DNA of 64,000 nt from Certhia americana (lineage: Eukaryota; Chordata; Aves; Passeriformes; Certhiidae). Each line of letters starts with the position of its first letter. The first letter of the stretch is position 1. Positions 1 to 12,200 of the stretch are shown in pieces. The notes beneath the pieces were generated by a model, which was not told the DNA's origin, did no database searches, and worked only from the letters and a program-made list of their open reading frames with translations. The stretch is from NCBI GenBank assembly GCA_018697195.1, contig CM031858.1, positions 86,611,604 through 86,675,603 of the forward strand. Direction: 5' to 3'. A program made the position numbers and the translations under genes.

Positions 1-443
1 TGAATTTCTGAGTTGATGCTCATAATACAATTATTTATTTATATGACCACTTGAAAAGTTATTTAATTTTTTCTGCTTCCCATATTAATTAAAGCAAAGA
101 GGCATGCTTAAGACTATGTTCTCAGACTACAAATCACTTTCTGTAGGATGGGTTAGGGTTTAAATTTTCAATAATCTGTCTGGACTCCCTGTATTCAACA
201 GAGGCAAGAGAATGTGGCCAGTTAGGTCTTGTAAAGGTCTAAATTCACTATGATTGTAGTACATTGCAGAAGTGTTTGCTATCCACAGATTACACTACCT
301 GGTATGTTTGTATTTCATAATTACTTTTGTAATTACATATAATAATATAGTATATATAGTATTCAGAAATTCAGGGATTAGACTTCATTTTGACACATTA
401 AAATATAAAATCAAGTTCACTGTTCCCTGAAGTATTTTTAAGT

Positions 444-482
444 CAGGTGGGAGCTACTCTGTTTTGCAGCCAGCCACACAAG
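444..482 (+). repeat. 39-bp direct repeat, copy 1
   Basis: The sequence beginning caggtgggagctactctg and ending agccagccacacaag recurs at 2623-2661 with 37 of 39 identities. The flanks are unrelated. Confidence 0.9.
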
Positions 483-2622
483 GTAATGAATTTATAAAGC
501 ATAGATTGAAGTCACCAAGTATTATAGTAGAAATTAGTAGTTGTAGCTTATTTTAACAGTCAGACACTGTACAGTTTCATTGCAGACAAAATGCAATTCT
601 TTTCCTAGCAGTAAGGTAGTAAAGTTCATAGTAGTAAAATCTTTCTCTTTTCTTCATCCTTTTATTTATTTGGAAAGGATTTCTTTGGAACTCAGACGTT
701 GTCCCAAGAATGGATTTAAAATCTATTCAGCCCCTGTTTTTGAAAAGGGTTATTCACCCCAACATTTTATATGCCATATGCAATCACAGCTCTGGAAAAC
801 ACCTCCCTGCAGTCATGCCCTGTGCAGCTCATCTGTCTTTCATAACTCAGTGTAGGGAGTGCATGTGCTGTAGGGATCGCAATGATCCCGGCATGTCCTG
901 TATCCCCCAAATGAATATGTCTCTCTTGTCAGACTTGGGAGCCTAAAAACAGAGCTGCAGATTTGAGCCTTTCTTACCCATACCACATGTTGGAAGCCTA
1001 AATTTAACTCCTTTCCCCTGGCCTTTTCCCTTTCTGCATAAATTCTTCGGAGCTGTGTAATTCTGTGCTGCTAAGGACAAGGTAAAAATTGGTGGTTTAA
1101 AAAAGGCTTAGTGCAATACAAACTCAAAAGGAAGCAGTCTCTGGTGAGCCCCATTTGGTCTTCATGTGGTCTTGGCCACTAACTGTGGTCCTGAGAGTGT
1201 GATTAGCGGCTGGGGAAGTAAAAGTTACTGCATTAAAGGAGAAGATGTGTCTCATATTCTTCAGGTAGCTCCCCAAGAAAAAGAGTCTATTACTCAAAGA
1301 AGGGAAAGTTCAGGAAGGCTTTGGGGATACTTTTAAGCTGTTGAGAAGAGATCAGTTTTGACAGAACTGATATAACAACATTGAAAACAGATTTTATCTT
1401 TGCTTTCCTAAAATTTATTCTGTTTACTGAAAAATTGTTGTTTCTTTTTGCGTTTAAAAAAAAGGAACCCTCTTGTTACTTTCTCAGATCATACACATGT
1501 GGTATTCCCTAACTTGTTTAAACAGCACCTGCCTTCAGTCTCGTGTACCCACAGAAGTTGCATCATACCACGTTAGTTGTTCTGGTATGATGAAAGGACT
1601 GTGGTATCACACAGGTGCTGAGTAGGCTGCAGGAGCCAGTGGGCAAACCTCTTCCTGTGCAAGCAAGGTGCTGAGCTATGCCAGAAAAAGGTATCTTTTT
1701 AATGATACAGCTACATTGCCCATTATAGGCTGTCCACGTCTGGAGGTGCTTTGATGAAATCATATTTACTAACTTCCAATTCAAAAACAGCACATAGGCC
1801 TGTCAGTGGGGTATTTCATGTCTTGGTAGCTGTGGTGCAGACCCAAAGAAAGTTAAGAACAAAGCTCAGTCATCTAAAAAGCAAATCCTGAACACAGATT
1901 GAGACTTGAGCAGTAAGTCTCCTCCTGGGCTTTCCCCAAACCCATGAGAGATCAAAGACTGATACATGTGTGCAGGACTTCTCCCTGCACTCCTGTGCTT
2001 GATGGCATTCCTCAGTCCATCTCTGACAGGGAAAAGAAAGAAGAACCACAGAAAACATATTTACAGTGATCACATATATGCAGAGGGAGGAAAAAACCCT
2101 GAGTATGAGGAGCAGAGTCCTCTCACCTCACCCAGCATGACATATGCAGTTACCAAAGAGACACCTTGTAGCGTGGGATGAGAGTGAGATGCTGAGGTGT
2201 AAAACCAAAGACCACATTCAACACTACATTATGCTATATAAATCACCTTTTTGAGTCACCTTGCATAGTTGGTTCACATTTTGCCACTATGAGGATGGAG
2301 AGAAAGAGAAAGAAATGCCTTGGGTCTACTCAAGAACAGAATTTAAAGCATAAGTTGCCAGTTCTTTGTGATTTTATTGTTATTTGTACTGGAGATAAGA
2401 TCCAAGGATATGGATAGTCTCAAAACTTTGAAAAAAACATGAGGGTTGAAATTTTTCTGCATCTATGGAGGACTTAGCAGACATATCATGAGCAGCAAGG
2501 TAGAATAACTTTTCCCCTGGCAGCCAGAGGTCAGAAAACCATGCCAGTGCCTCCAGAGAGGCTCCTACGGCTCCTCTGCCAGTGTCTGATGCGGATTTAT
2601 AGCACAGGAGAATACTAGCAGG

Positions 2623-2661
2623 CAGGTGGGAGCTACTCTGTTTCCCAGCCAGCCACACAAG
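2623..2661 (+). repeat. 39-bp direct repeat, copy 2
   Basis: Second copy of the repeat at 444-482. It differs by TG to CC-type changes after the central ttt. It lies in the same orientation, about 2.2 kb downstream. Confidence 0.9.
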
Positions 2662-3075
2662 TGAGAGAGGGTCCAGATTGGTGCATCCAACAGGGAATTG
2701 AGCCCTGGAGACCCTTGGCTGCCCAGCTGCTGCCCTATCAGTCCCATGCTGGCCTGTCCCACTGCACAGCAGAGCACTAGGCTGGCAGAGGGAGTGTCAG
2801 GTATTTTTCAGACTGGCTTCTGTCCCAAAGTGCCTTTTTAAAGGCTGTGTCAGACTAGCTCTGCTTTGCATGGCAGTGTTCAGATCTCTGAATTCTGGCA
2901 GCTCATGTTTATAGGGTAAGGATGTGCTAGAAAAATTCAGCTTGTTTTGATGCCTGCAAATAAATTAGTCTTATGTTCAGTGTCAGCTTTCTTGAGTGGG
3001 GGAATTCAATAGTGAAAGGGGTGACCTTTCCTTTAAAATCAGAAGAATAACGACCTTGTGCTCTTCTTTCCCAAG

Positions 3076-3234
3076 AAAACTGCTGCAGATGGGAAGCGAC
3101 AGGAGATCATTGTGTTGGACTCAAAGCGAAGCAACGCCATTAATATTGGCTTGACTGTGTTGCCCCCTCCCCGCACCATCAAGACTGCTATTTTGAACTT
3201 CGATGAATATGCCTTAAACAAGGAAGGAATAGAG
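3076..3234 (+). CDS. FHOD3: FHOD3 exon: FH2 domain, [10 protein letters not shown]...NKEGIE
   Basis: This 159-nt exon (53 codons, phase 0 at both ends) encodes local residues 1-53. The acceptor is tcttctttcccaag and the donor is GAG|gtaaga. It contains [16 protein letters not shown] (residues 17-32), the FH2 segment that in other formins carries the conserved isoleucine contacting actin (mDia1 'NLSIFLG' region). By alignment, one of the Ile residues in AINIGL should be that residue; this is inferred, not tested. It continues with [19 protein letters not shown], typical of FHOD proteins. The frame is fixed by seamless joining to the next exon (E|KILTMIP). An upstream GTG in the same frame lies in the intron and is not a start. 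Confidence 0.95.
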
Positions 3235-6200
3235 GTAAGAATGAACAGTCCATGTCTTTAAGTCTGCATTTTCAATAATTTTTTTTCCCATGTTCCATAT
3301 GGTACAGTCCAGACCGGTCATGGAAGAGGGAGAGGGGGGTGTATTATGTCATGTCTGAGTGTTCAAATTTGTGGAACCAGTGCAGTGGCCTCAGAAGCAG
3401 GAAGTATCACAAGGCTGGGCATGCTCAGTGATCGTGGATTATCTGTTTTGTTTGAGTAGCAGTGGTGTTAATTCCTGTCAGGTTTTTCAAAGAATTATCT
3501 GAAGCTTGACTGAAATATTGTGAGCAGCAAAAATAGTCTGTGAGTTACTAGGGCTGGTGCAACTGGTACAGAGTTTAATAAATTTCATGCCCAGCTAGCT
3601 GTTGGAGTCATTCTAGATTGTATATCTAATGGAAAACAAATACAGAGACTAGTTCTGCCCAGAATAGCATTTCTGTGTTACTGTTGTTTGAAGAAAAGCA
3701 GTTGGTATAAAGATTACAGATGATGTAATTTTTACCACTACATGTTTGACTTCGCAGATATTCTTACCAAGGTCCAAGATGAGCTGTGTTTATTATTTTT
3801 TTTATCAAAACATTTTTATTCTATGAAGTGTAAAAGAAGCCTGTGGCTCCACTGTTTTTTTCATTATAGTTGTATTAATTTCTGTTGTTTTTTTTTTTTT
3901 TAATAAGCCTGTATCATCTAGGAAGTGTAACCTGCACAACTACAAATCTCAGCCAGTGGCTATCAGAGGTCATATATTAATTCACAGTCTCATTTTAGTG
4001 GTTTGGCACTGTTTTCCATGATTTCCCCCTTTCCACCTTCACCTTGCTGACTACAAAAGAAAATGAGAAAAGCTTCCTGGAATGAAAATGCTGTTGCCAA
4101 CAGTTGCATTCAAAAGAAATGCTTAAGGCAAAGGATACTTCTAGCTAGAAGGCAAGGCCTTATTTATCCCTACTAGAATATCGTTTCTTCCCCAAGCTAT
4201 ATTACTTTTTGTTATATGCATATTTTACTCATATTATGAAGGTGACAAATTGCTCTAAACCCAATAGCTTTTCATGACCCAGGCTATGTGCCCACCACTG
4301 CAGTCTGTAGTACTAAGCTTTAAAATGTTGGAAAGAAGTATCCCTCCAGCCAAGCCTAACTCACAGCCAGCTAGATCTCAGTGCTGCAGGCAGTGTTTCC
4401 ATTCGAAGTCCAACATAAAATGGCTGACAAAGGAGGACAAGTCTTCATTAACTTCTGTGTATTGTCTCCTTAGAATTGTGTCCTTCCCTGGCTTCAGGTG
4501 CTCTGCACAGCCCACCCTTTCCACTGCCAGCATTTGTCTCTGGGCTGTCCATCTGCCAACCACGTGTTGTGGTGTCCACAGCTGTGCTTTGTACCACCAC
4601 ACCCTCCTTTGGGTGGCCTGTCTATTAGCTGCCAGGAACCCATAATTTCATTTAAAATATATATGAAGGTGGATTTTAGTTTGAAGAATTGAAGAAACCA
4701 GGAAATTGTACACTGTTAATATACTTGCCCAGCGCTAAAGGAAAGGTCTCTAAGGTCTGTCCCCACAGCTTGAAGCTAAGGATGTGAGTAATCCTAATGT
4801 GATCATTCAGGTATTTGAAATCAAGAGAATGGGTAAGTGCAGCAGAGCACTTTGCACTTGGAGGAATAAAATCTTGATTGGTTGGGAAGAATTATGTCCA
4901 TGGAGAAAAGAGCTTTATTTCCTCATACACTGAATTCAGATTTCCTTTTAAATTCCTATTTACATATTTTTCTTAAAGCATGTTACAGAGGCAGACCTTT
5001 ATAGTGATAGAGAGGGCTGGATTAATCTACACAGAATTGGCTAGGTAGCACACAGGATGATACAAAAAATGCATTATTGCGAGTCCCACTGTTTTCAGCA
5101 GATCCCTGCCTCAGTTTTCCATACTGCCCCTTTGATCAACAATGTAGGCAAGCTTTATTTGCTGTATCTCTTCCCTTTATGTGTCTGTTCATTGGCTTTA
5201 GCCCTAAAGTTAGCATAGAGGGAAGAGAGGTTGTTGTTTAGGTCTAGATTTTTTGAAAGTTTTCTTATATCTATCTAAATATAAGGAAATAATCAGTATC
5301 CACTTTGAATGAATCAGTAATAGTGTAAGAATCAGCTTCATTTATTAAAATACACACAGATAATACAGCAATTTGCTATTAATGTAATTGATAGCTTATC
5401 TAGGGGTTGATTGAGGCAGAAGTAGTATGAAAAAAAATTATGAAATTTGCCTAATTAAAAAATTGTATCACAGAGGATACTCAAAAGCCTTTCTGCACAA
5501 TAATTGTCTAGAAAAGATGTCACATCCAGTAAGCAGAAGAGAGACGTAAAGAGAGCAGGAAAAGAGATGCATGCAGTGACAACATAACATCCACTGCTAA
5601 AATTTAAGAAAAGCAATAATTTGGAATTGTCTTCAGCTTTTGTCTTATCCAACAAAGAGCAGAGTACCAACAGTGTAAAAATTCACCTGAGCCACCCTTA
5701 GCATTGGCAGTGAGCTCTGTGCTGTGCTCTTTGGTGAGGAGCATTGCCACTGTCATGTGAGTATGTGTCTGTGTGGCTTTAGTTCTGCACCTCAGTGGAT
5801 TAAATGGTACCTTGAAACTGACCTTAGCAATTCCTTTCAGGACAGTGGAATAAAGCAGTGCTGGCAGTAGTGCTAGCAGCAAGGCAGGGATGCAGTGAGC
5901 TGCAAGCTCAAGTTCTTGATAGCCCAATTCATCATCAAGTCCATCATTAGACCAGTAGGGCCTCTACTGCTGCCCTACATCCTGCTGAACGCTCCTTTGC
6001 TTTTGATATTGAACTCTTGTTATTAATCCATTCTTTACTTTTTTAACTCTAAATATATAACTATGTAAGTGGAAAAAATACTCCAGTTGTTTTAAAACCC
6101 TCTATTCTTAAGTATGTTGTGTATTTTTAGGTCTTAAAGCAGTTAGGTACCCCTGAGCTGTGAAAAAAGGCAGAAAGTGGGGCCATGGCACTAGAAAGGC

Positions 6201-9200
6201 AGATGTAGTCCACTTAGAATGCAAAGCAGGCACTGTTTAGGACGTATCTCCAGAGGAATGCACATTGTGTGTTTGCAAGCATGAGCCAATTCAGCTAAAA
6301 AAAAAAAATTTGCCACCTTACATTTGCCAAAGTGTTTGTGTTTTCCTTTCTTTGAAAGCTCGGCATTCATTGTGTTCAAACAACTTGGAGCTCACTGCAG
6401 AATAAAGAACTGCCTCCTTAGCATGGATGTGGTCTTGCTGTGAGTTAAGCAACATCCTGGCAAGCTTAAAATCCTGGCTCCTAATTTTTATGTATCGAGG
6501 CAACTGCAAGAATGGAGTCCAACAAATCAGTCCTTGGTGATTGTCTGTAGCAAAGGAAATAAGTGGATCCCTCTATAAAGGGCTGCTCAGTAAAGAAATG
6601 TGTACCAAAATCGGATAATAGCAGAGACTATGGTTAATTTAGCAGAGTAAAATAAAGGTAATGCTGTGAGGAAATTAGCATGGTCTGTTTTTTGCTTTAC
6701 AGTATGACTTTGTGATGCTACACGATGTTGATTGCATTAGTAGGTATAGCTTTTAGTAAATCTTGGCAATGAAAGAATCTCTCCAGGTGTGCTACACCCT
6801 CCATACCCAGGTGTGCTACACCCTGCATACCCATAATAAATAATTTGAAGTATTGGTGTCTGGAGTGGCTAGATAGCCCTGAAATGTAAAAAGGGGTAAG
6901 AAGTGAGAGCTTGATATTTAGAAGCCAGATGGTGACATGTCCAAGCAAAAATCAAAATTTGATTTTTGAAAACAAGTAAAATATTCACATTTTTATTCTG
7001 ATTGTTGACAAGGTACATCAACATTTGCAGTTTCCAATTTGTTTAGCTAATGCTTTGTAAGAGTGTGATGGGATGTTTCAAGTAATGCTAGCTCACATGA
7101 CCTGAAAGAACACCTTTTTTCACAAGTCTAGACAGAAGAGAGAGTGGCCTTAGTGGTGCCTTGCTGGACAGACACCCGCAGTCAGCATATCACAGCCCTA
7201 GTCTGTTTTAGACTTTATTTAAAGAAAAAATGCCACATTTTCTCTCCTTGCAGCAAACCAAAACATCATCTGCATTTCTGTGGCCAGCAATGTTCATGTA
7301 TTTCCGTAGAGAGCTGAGGAAGGGTAGTGGTCTGACTGAGGTAGTGATGTCAGTTCCTGATTTACAGGGATGGTCATCAGCATTTTTGATGTAGTTCCTT
7401 CTCAGAATTAGATCATTTTTTGAAGAGTTGTAATAAAATTAATGCAGGCAGCTTCCCTTACAGTGAAGTTCTGATGCTGTTCTGAAGTTCATATGCTGTT
7501 ACATTTTCTTAGACTAAGTTTCTACAGGTAATACAAACCAGCAGTGGGTCTTGTTAACAGGGGCTTGGGAAGCTGAAATGTGAGAGTGCCTTTGGGAATG
7601 GGATTGTCTTCTGAGGCCTGTCAAATATCTGGTGAAATACCCTCTAACATGTATTTGGTCATGCAGCTTATGTATTTGCGGTCCTCAAGCCACAGAAAGC
7701 TTTGGGCACAACAACAAAAAACAGATATTTGAGTTACTGATTTTTTTCAGGCTGTTGTTCGCCTGGTAAGATCAGGTGAAACCAAACACAGAACACGAGA
7801 CACCCCTGCAACCTCATCATCACTGAGAAGCCCCAGTATCTCATGAAAGAGAAAACTTAAGCACCTAATTTCCTCAGAGGTGCTGGGCTATTCGCCGTCA
7901 CTGCTTAGGTGCTGCCTTGCATCCCACACTGAGGCCAAAGACCCTCAGCCATATGTTGCTTTTATAAGTCTTCCCTCTTACGAACTTTTGGAGATTATAC
8001 CTCAGAACAGCAGAATCCAGGAAATAAGCTGTTTTGATCCCTTTGCTGAAAGCAGGTGGCTGAGTCCAGCAAAATAATTCTGAGGCAGCAGAACAGTTGG
8101 GATCCATTATCTCATGCAAAAATCACTTTTTCTTTCTCCATTATTTGTGCACTGGTTTTCCTCAAAACATAAGACTCTGGCCCAAACAGCTGTGTGAGAA
8201 TGCATGAGGGTGAAATACATGTGCCACATGCACTAGATAATATGAGCATTGGGTTTGTTAATAACCAGTTCTTGTTTAATTGATCTGAACATTGCTGACA
8301 CCAGCTCAGTTACAAGACTGAGGGAGCTGGGCCTGTCCATCCTGGAGAAGAACAAAGCACGAGTATCAATGTATTTAAGGATCTGAAGGAAGGGTGTCAA
8401 GGGAATGAATCCAGGCTCTTCCCAGTGGTTCCCAGTAACAGGACAAGAGGCAATGGGCAGAAACTGATGCACAGGAAGTTCCCCCTGGATATGAGGAAGG
8501 ACTTCTCTACTGTGCAGGTGACTGAGCACTGGAACAGGTTGCCCAAAGAGAGTGTGGGGTCTCCCTCGCTGAGGATATTCACAAACCATGTGGATGCAAT
8601 CCTGTGCCACGTGCTCTGGGATGGCCTTATTTGAGCAGGGAGGCCGGATCATTAGTCCCACTGTGGTCCCTTCCAATGTAACTCACTCTGGGATTCTGTG
8701 TACTGGGAAGAGTAATAAGGCTCAACGAGGAGGAGAGTCCCTTTGGAAATAAAGCTTACTGTTTCTTTATTCTCTTTAAAATGCCCCAAAGCAGTGCAAA
8801 ATCTGGAGTGAAGGCATTGCCCCACCACAGAATACTTGTGGGATCCCTGGGTAGCTGCCAAAAGTCCTAGTTATTTGTAGGAGGCAGTTGAGAAAACTGC
8901 TGCAGTGTTAGCCTTCAAAAATGCATTCGGAAGCATTTTTACATCCATCACATGGCTACTGCTAAACTCTCCATGTATGGATGTTCAATATGATCCTATT
9001 TGCAAGCTGCCCTGTCTCACCTGAGGGCATGTTGGCTTCCTCTTGTTGTGGAAGAGAGGAGTAGGCACTAAGATGCCTGACTCCTTCAAGGGACACTGAA
9101 AAACACCTTTCTTTATGAGTTTCAGGCGCAGTCTGGTTTTTTTTACAGACTTTCTTAGATGAGTATTGGTTCAGTACTGAGACCATGAAGCACCTACTTA

Positions 9201-12200
9201 TAAATCTGGTTTTGTGATAGGTATGACCCAAGTTACAGACTTATGGATGGATGGATGGATGGATGGATGGATGGATGGATGGATGGATGGNNNNNNNNNN
9301 TGGATGGATGGATGGATGGATGGATGGATGGATGGATGGATGGATGGCACATCTCAGAATCAATACACAAATGCTGTCAGTTGGAACACATATACAACAG
9401 AATATTTTCCAAGCAGTCCTTTTCAGGCTAAGGAAAAGCACCAACACCAGAGTGTATTGAGGGATTTTCCTCCTCTTCTTTTTTTAAATTTTTATTTTAC
9501 TAAGATATAAATTTATTAAGGTAGAATCTCAATTGTGCAAGCAAGGAGGCTTTTTCTTGTCATTGTTGTTTATAACAATAAAGAGCAAGAGAGAGAATTG
9601 ACATTAACATAAGAAAATTCTTCTTTATTAATGCTTATGGAAGTCAGCAGACGAAAATGGACAGCAGTGCAAATGCTGTGGCTGAAATTAAATAAGTCCC
9701 AGTTCAACAAACTGAACATTATTTGCCTGCTTAACTCTTGTTCTTTGCCTGATTGACCAGGAAAAGTCCCTTGGTCTCTATCCACGCTTAGCTCTGGTGC
9801 TGTACAAACAGCCAGGGGAACTATCAGTACTGGAATGGGGCAGTTGTGCTGCTCTGATGAATTGGCTATGTCCAGTGTTGGAACAAGGCTGTAGTTTGGA
9901 TTGGCAGGTCTGATAGCTCTTTGGCTGTATTTTTATTATTCTCCCCTCCCCTTCAAAACAGCCTGTATCATTATAGATGGCTGCAGTAGAAACATGTCAT
10001 TCCTGAGATGAATAAACATAAGTTGTGTTAAAAATCTGCTTTTGCTTTAAGGAGGAATTGATCAGTAGGGTAGACACCTCAACTTACCTGATGCCTTTAT
10101 GTTGTTTTGCTTTTCTTTTTTATTTTGAGGTGAATTTATTGTGTTAAAAACTGGCTAAGAAGCAATACCTTAGGGAACAATACTTTCAGAAGCAAAGCTG
10201 CCACAAATAAACAAGCCTGTAAAATCCATGAATTAAAGGGAAAGTTTAAATATTTTGAGCCACACTGACAGCAGAAACTGAAAATATTGAGATCCTTTTT
10301 CGATAAAAAAAAAGGCCATATGTTATGCAATGCATAATTCAGCTTTAAATTCAAAGTGTGTTCTTTGGGAAGTTGTTGGTTAGAGTGAAATCTTCAGGAG
10401 TGACCTACTAAGCTGCAATATTTTCCATTTTCCATAAGAAAAACAAAACAGACTGAACAAAAATTAAGAAATTCTGGGAACAGCAAGGGACAGGAGTGTT
10501 TAAGTTATTCCTGCATACTTACAAGTGTGCTAGAAGATTTGCAAATATTGAGGCAAAAAGGGACCTTAAAATCTAGTCTGACTTGCTGTAAATCACAAGC
10601 CACAGAACTGTTCTCCTTCTACCCGTACTTCCATATGTAACTCACAAAAAGATATTAAGTTCTGACTTAAACATATGACAGTGATGATATCAGTCCTAAC
10701 CAATTTCCTTTCATCTCCTTCAGTGTTGCATCCCATGATTAGCCATAGTGAACACAGGTTTCAAAAAAATAAGAAGGCATTTTAATCCAGATACATTTTT
10801 AAATAAACTGTGGGTGTGTGAGATAGCGGTCCTCCTTTTGATTCCTTGTGCCCTGTATTAGTTCTTGCTTACTACTGTGCTGTCCTAATTTAATAGCCAA
10901 GGACTTGAGGACTTCTACTGTGGCTGCTGTGGGGTCACCCATAGCAGCCAGCCCTCACCCTCCTCTCAGCCCCACCACTGATGTTTGCCTTTTGGTTGCC
11001 TGCACAGAAAATCCTGACCATGATCCCAACCGAGGAGGAAAAGCAGAAGATCCAGGAGGCACAGCTGGCAAATCCCGATGTCCCCCTGGGCAGTGCTGAG
11101 CAGTTCCTTCTCACCCTCTCCTCCATCAGCGAACTCTCCGCCAGGCTCCAGCTCTGGGCTTTCAAGATGGACTACGAGATAGTGGAAAAGGTGAGGGAAA
11201 GCTCAGGGATGGGTGGAGACTCTTCTGAAGCTTTGCTTAATCTTTCCCTGACCTTGGTATTATATGGACGTTTTGAGGAAATGGTAAATGGGTCGCTTTT
11301 GTTTTGGTGGCCAACCAGGAAACAGCTAAACTGATCCTTCATAATCTCTTCCTTCTATAAAAGAAAATTAAGAGATTATGTCTTCCTTCCTTTAATTAGT
11401 CACTAATGATATGGAAACAAAGAAGAGGGCTAAATCTCTGCTACATCTTCTCCAGATATTGTTATTCAGGAAATTCTTACTTCAGGGCAATGAGAATTTT
11501 TCTTTAGTAAAATTGAGTGAGGACTACCATATTCAGTTTTATGTTATGAAAGTATTGATCTTACATCCATTTGAACTAAGGAAAATACCATCCATTAAGG
11601 GATTTTTTGTTTATAGCTCTCAAAATTCTAAACAAAAGATAAGACAGTTCAGCTCAGTCACACACAGTTGTTGCTACCTTTTCCATGGTGGCATTGATTC
11701 AAAGAACACTATAATTGCAGTGTCTGTCAAGAATGATGAATTACAGGCAAAAAAAATTTAAAAAGAGGGTAAAATTTTGGTGTTTGGATGAGACAGAATG
11801 AAACTGTACTTGGCTGCACTTCTGGTACATACTCCTGTCATTGCCATTAAAGCAACTCCCTCCTCTGCATATTAGTTTTGTGTATGTATCTGTGCACATA
11901 GGTGTGTATTTAAAAACAGTATAACTGTGTGATATGGATTCTTAGAAGTGGGACATGCTTTTGAAAATACCCTGTGTTTATTTAGCAGTGGTTATTTAAT
12001 GAGTTGTGCAACAGGGGATTGATTTATAGGTGATACTGTCAAGATTACTCAATCTTTGCTTAATTTACTTAGATGTTAGGACATGCAATCACACGGATAT
12101 TCAGGATTTTTAATTGGAATGTTTTAGTATTAGCCATTTACATTTTTGACTTGTATAGCAAAATACTTGTATCTGGCATGAATCCTTTTTTGCCAGTTTG

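Larger units (their letters stand above)
1..3075 (+). other. FHOD3: FHOD3 intron (3' part), no exon seen
   Basis: This is AT-rich sequence upstream of the first exon in the window. No open frame here resembles the FH2 segment that should precede it, so the upstream exon lies outside the window. The intron ends in a pyrimidine-rich tract and CCCAAG (acceptor AAG, 3073-3075). The only structure noted is one member of a 39-bp direct repeat near 444 and its partner near 2623. Confidence 0.8.
3235..11007 (+). other. FHOD3: FHOD3 intron, 7.8 kb
   Basis: This phase-0 intron runs from gtaaga to tgcctgcacag. It holds a candidate microexon at 4769-4783 (or 4769-4810), a 24-bp tandem duplication at 6784-6831, a CR1 LINE 3' fragment at about 8305-8701, and a (GGAT)n microsatellite with a 10-N gap. 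The remaining stretches show no coding similarity that I recognise. Confidence 0.85.

Noticed and set aside
4274..4692. Overlapping open frames, up to 123 codons, in the second intron
   Set aside because: No recognisable similarity, no splice context, and frames are open on both strands, which suggests composition only.
8233..8676. 147-codon open frame on the - strand
   Set aside because: It is antisense to the CR1 LINE fragment at 8305-8701 and has no independent support.
9214..9510. MDGW-repeat open frames on both strands
   Set aside because: They are translations of the (ATGG)n microsatellite and run through the N gap.
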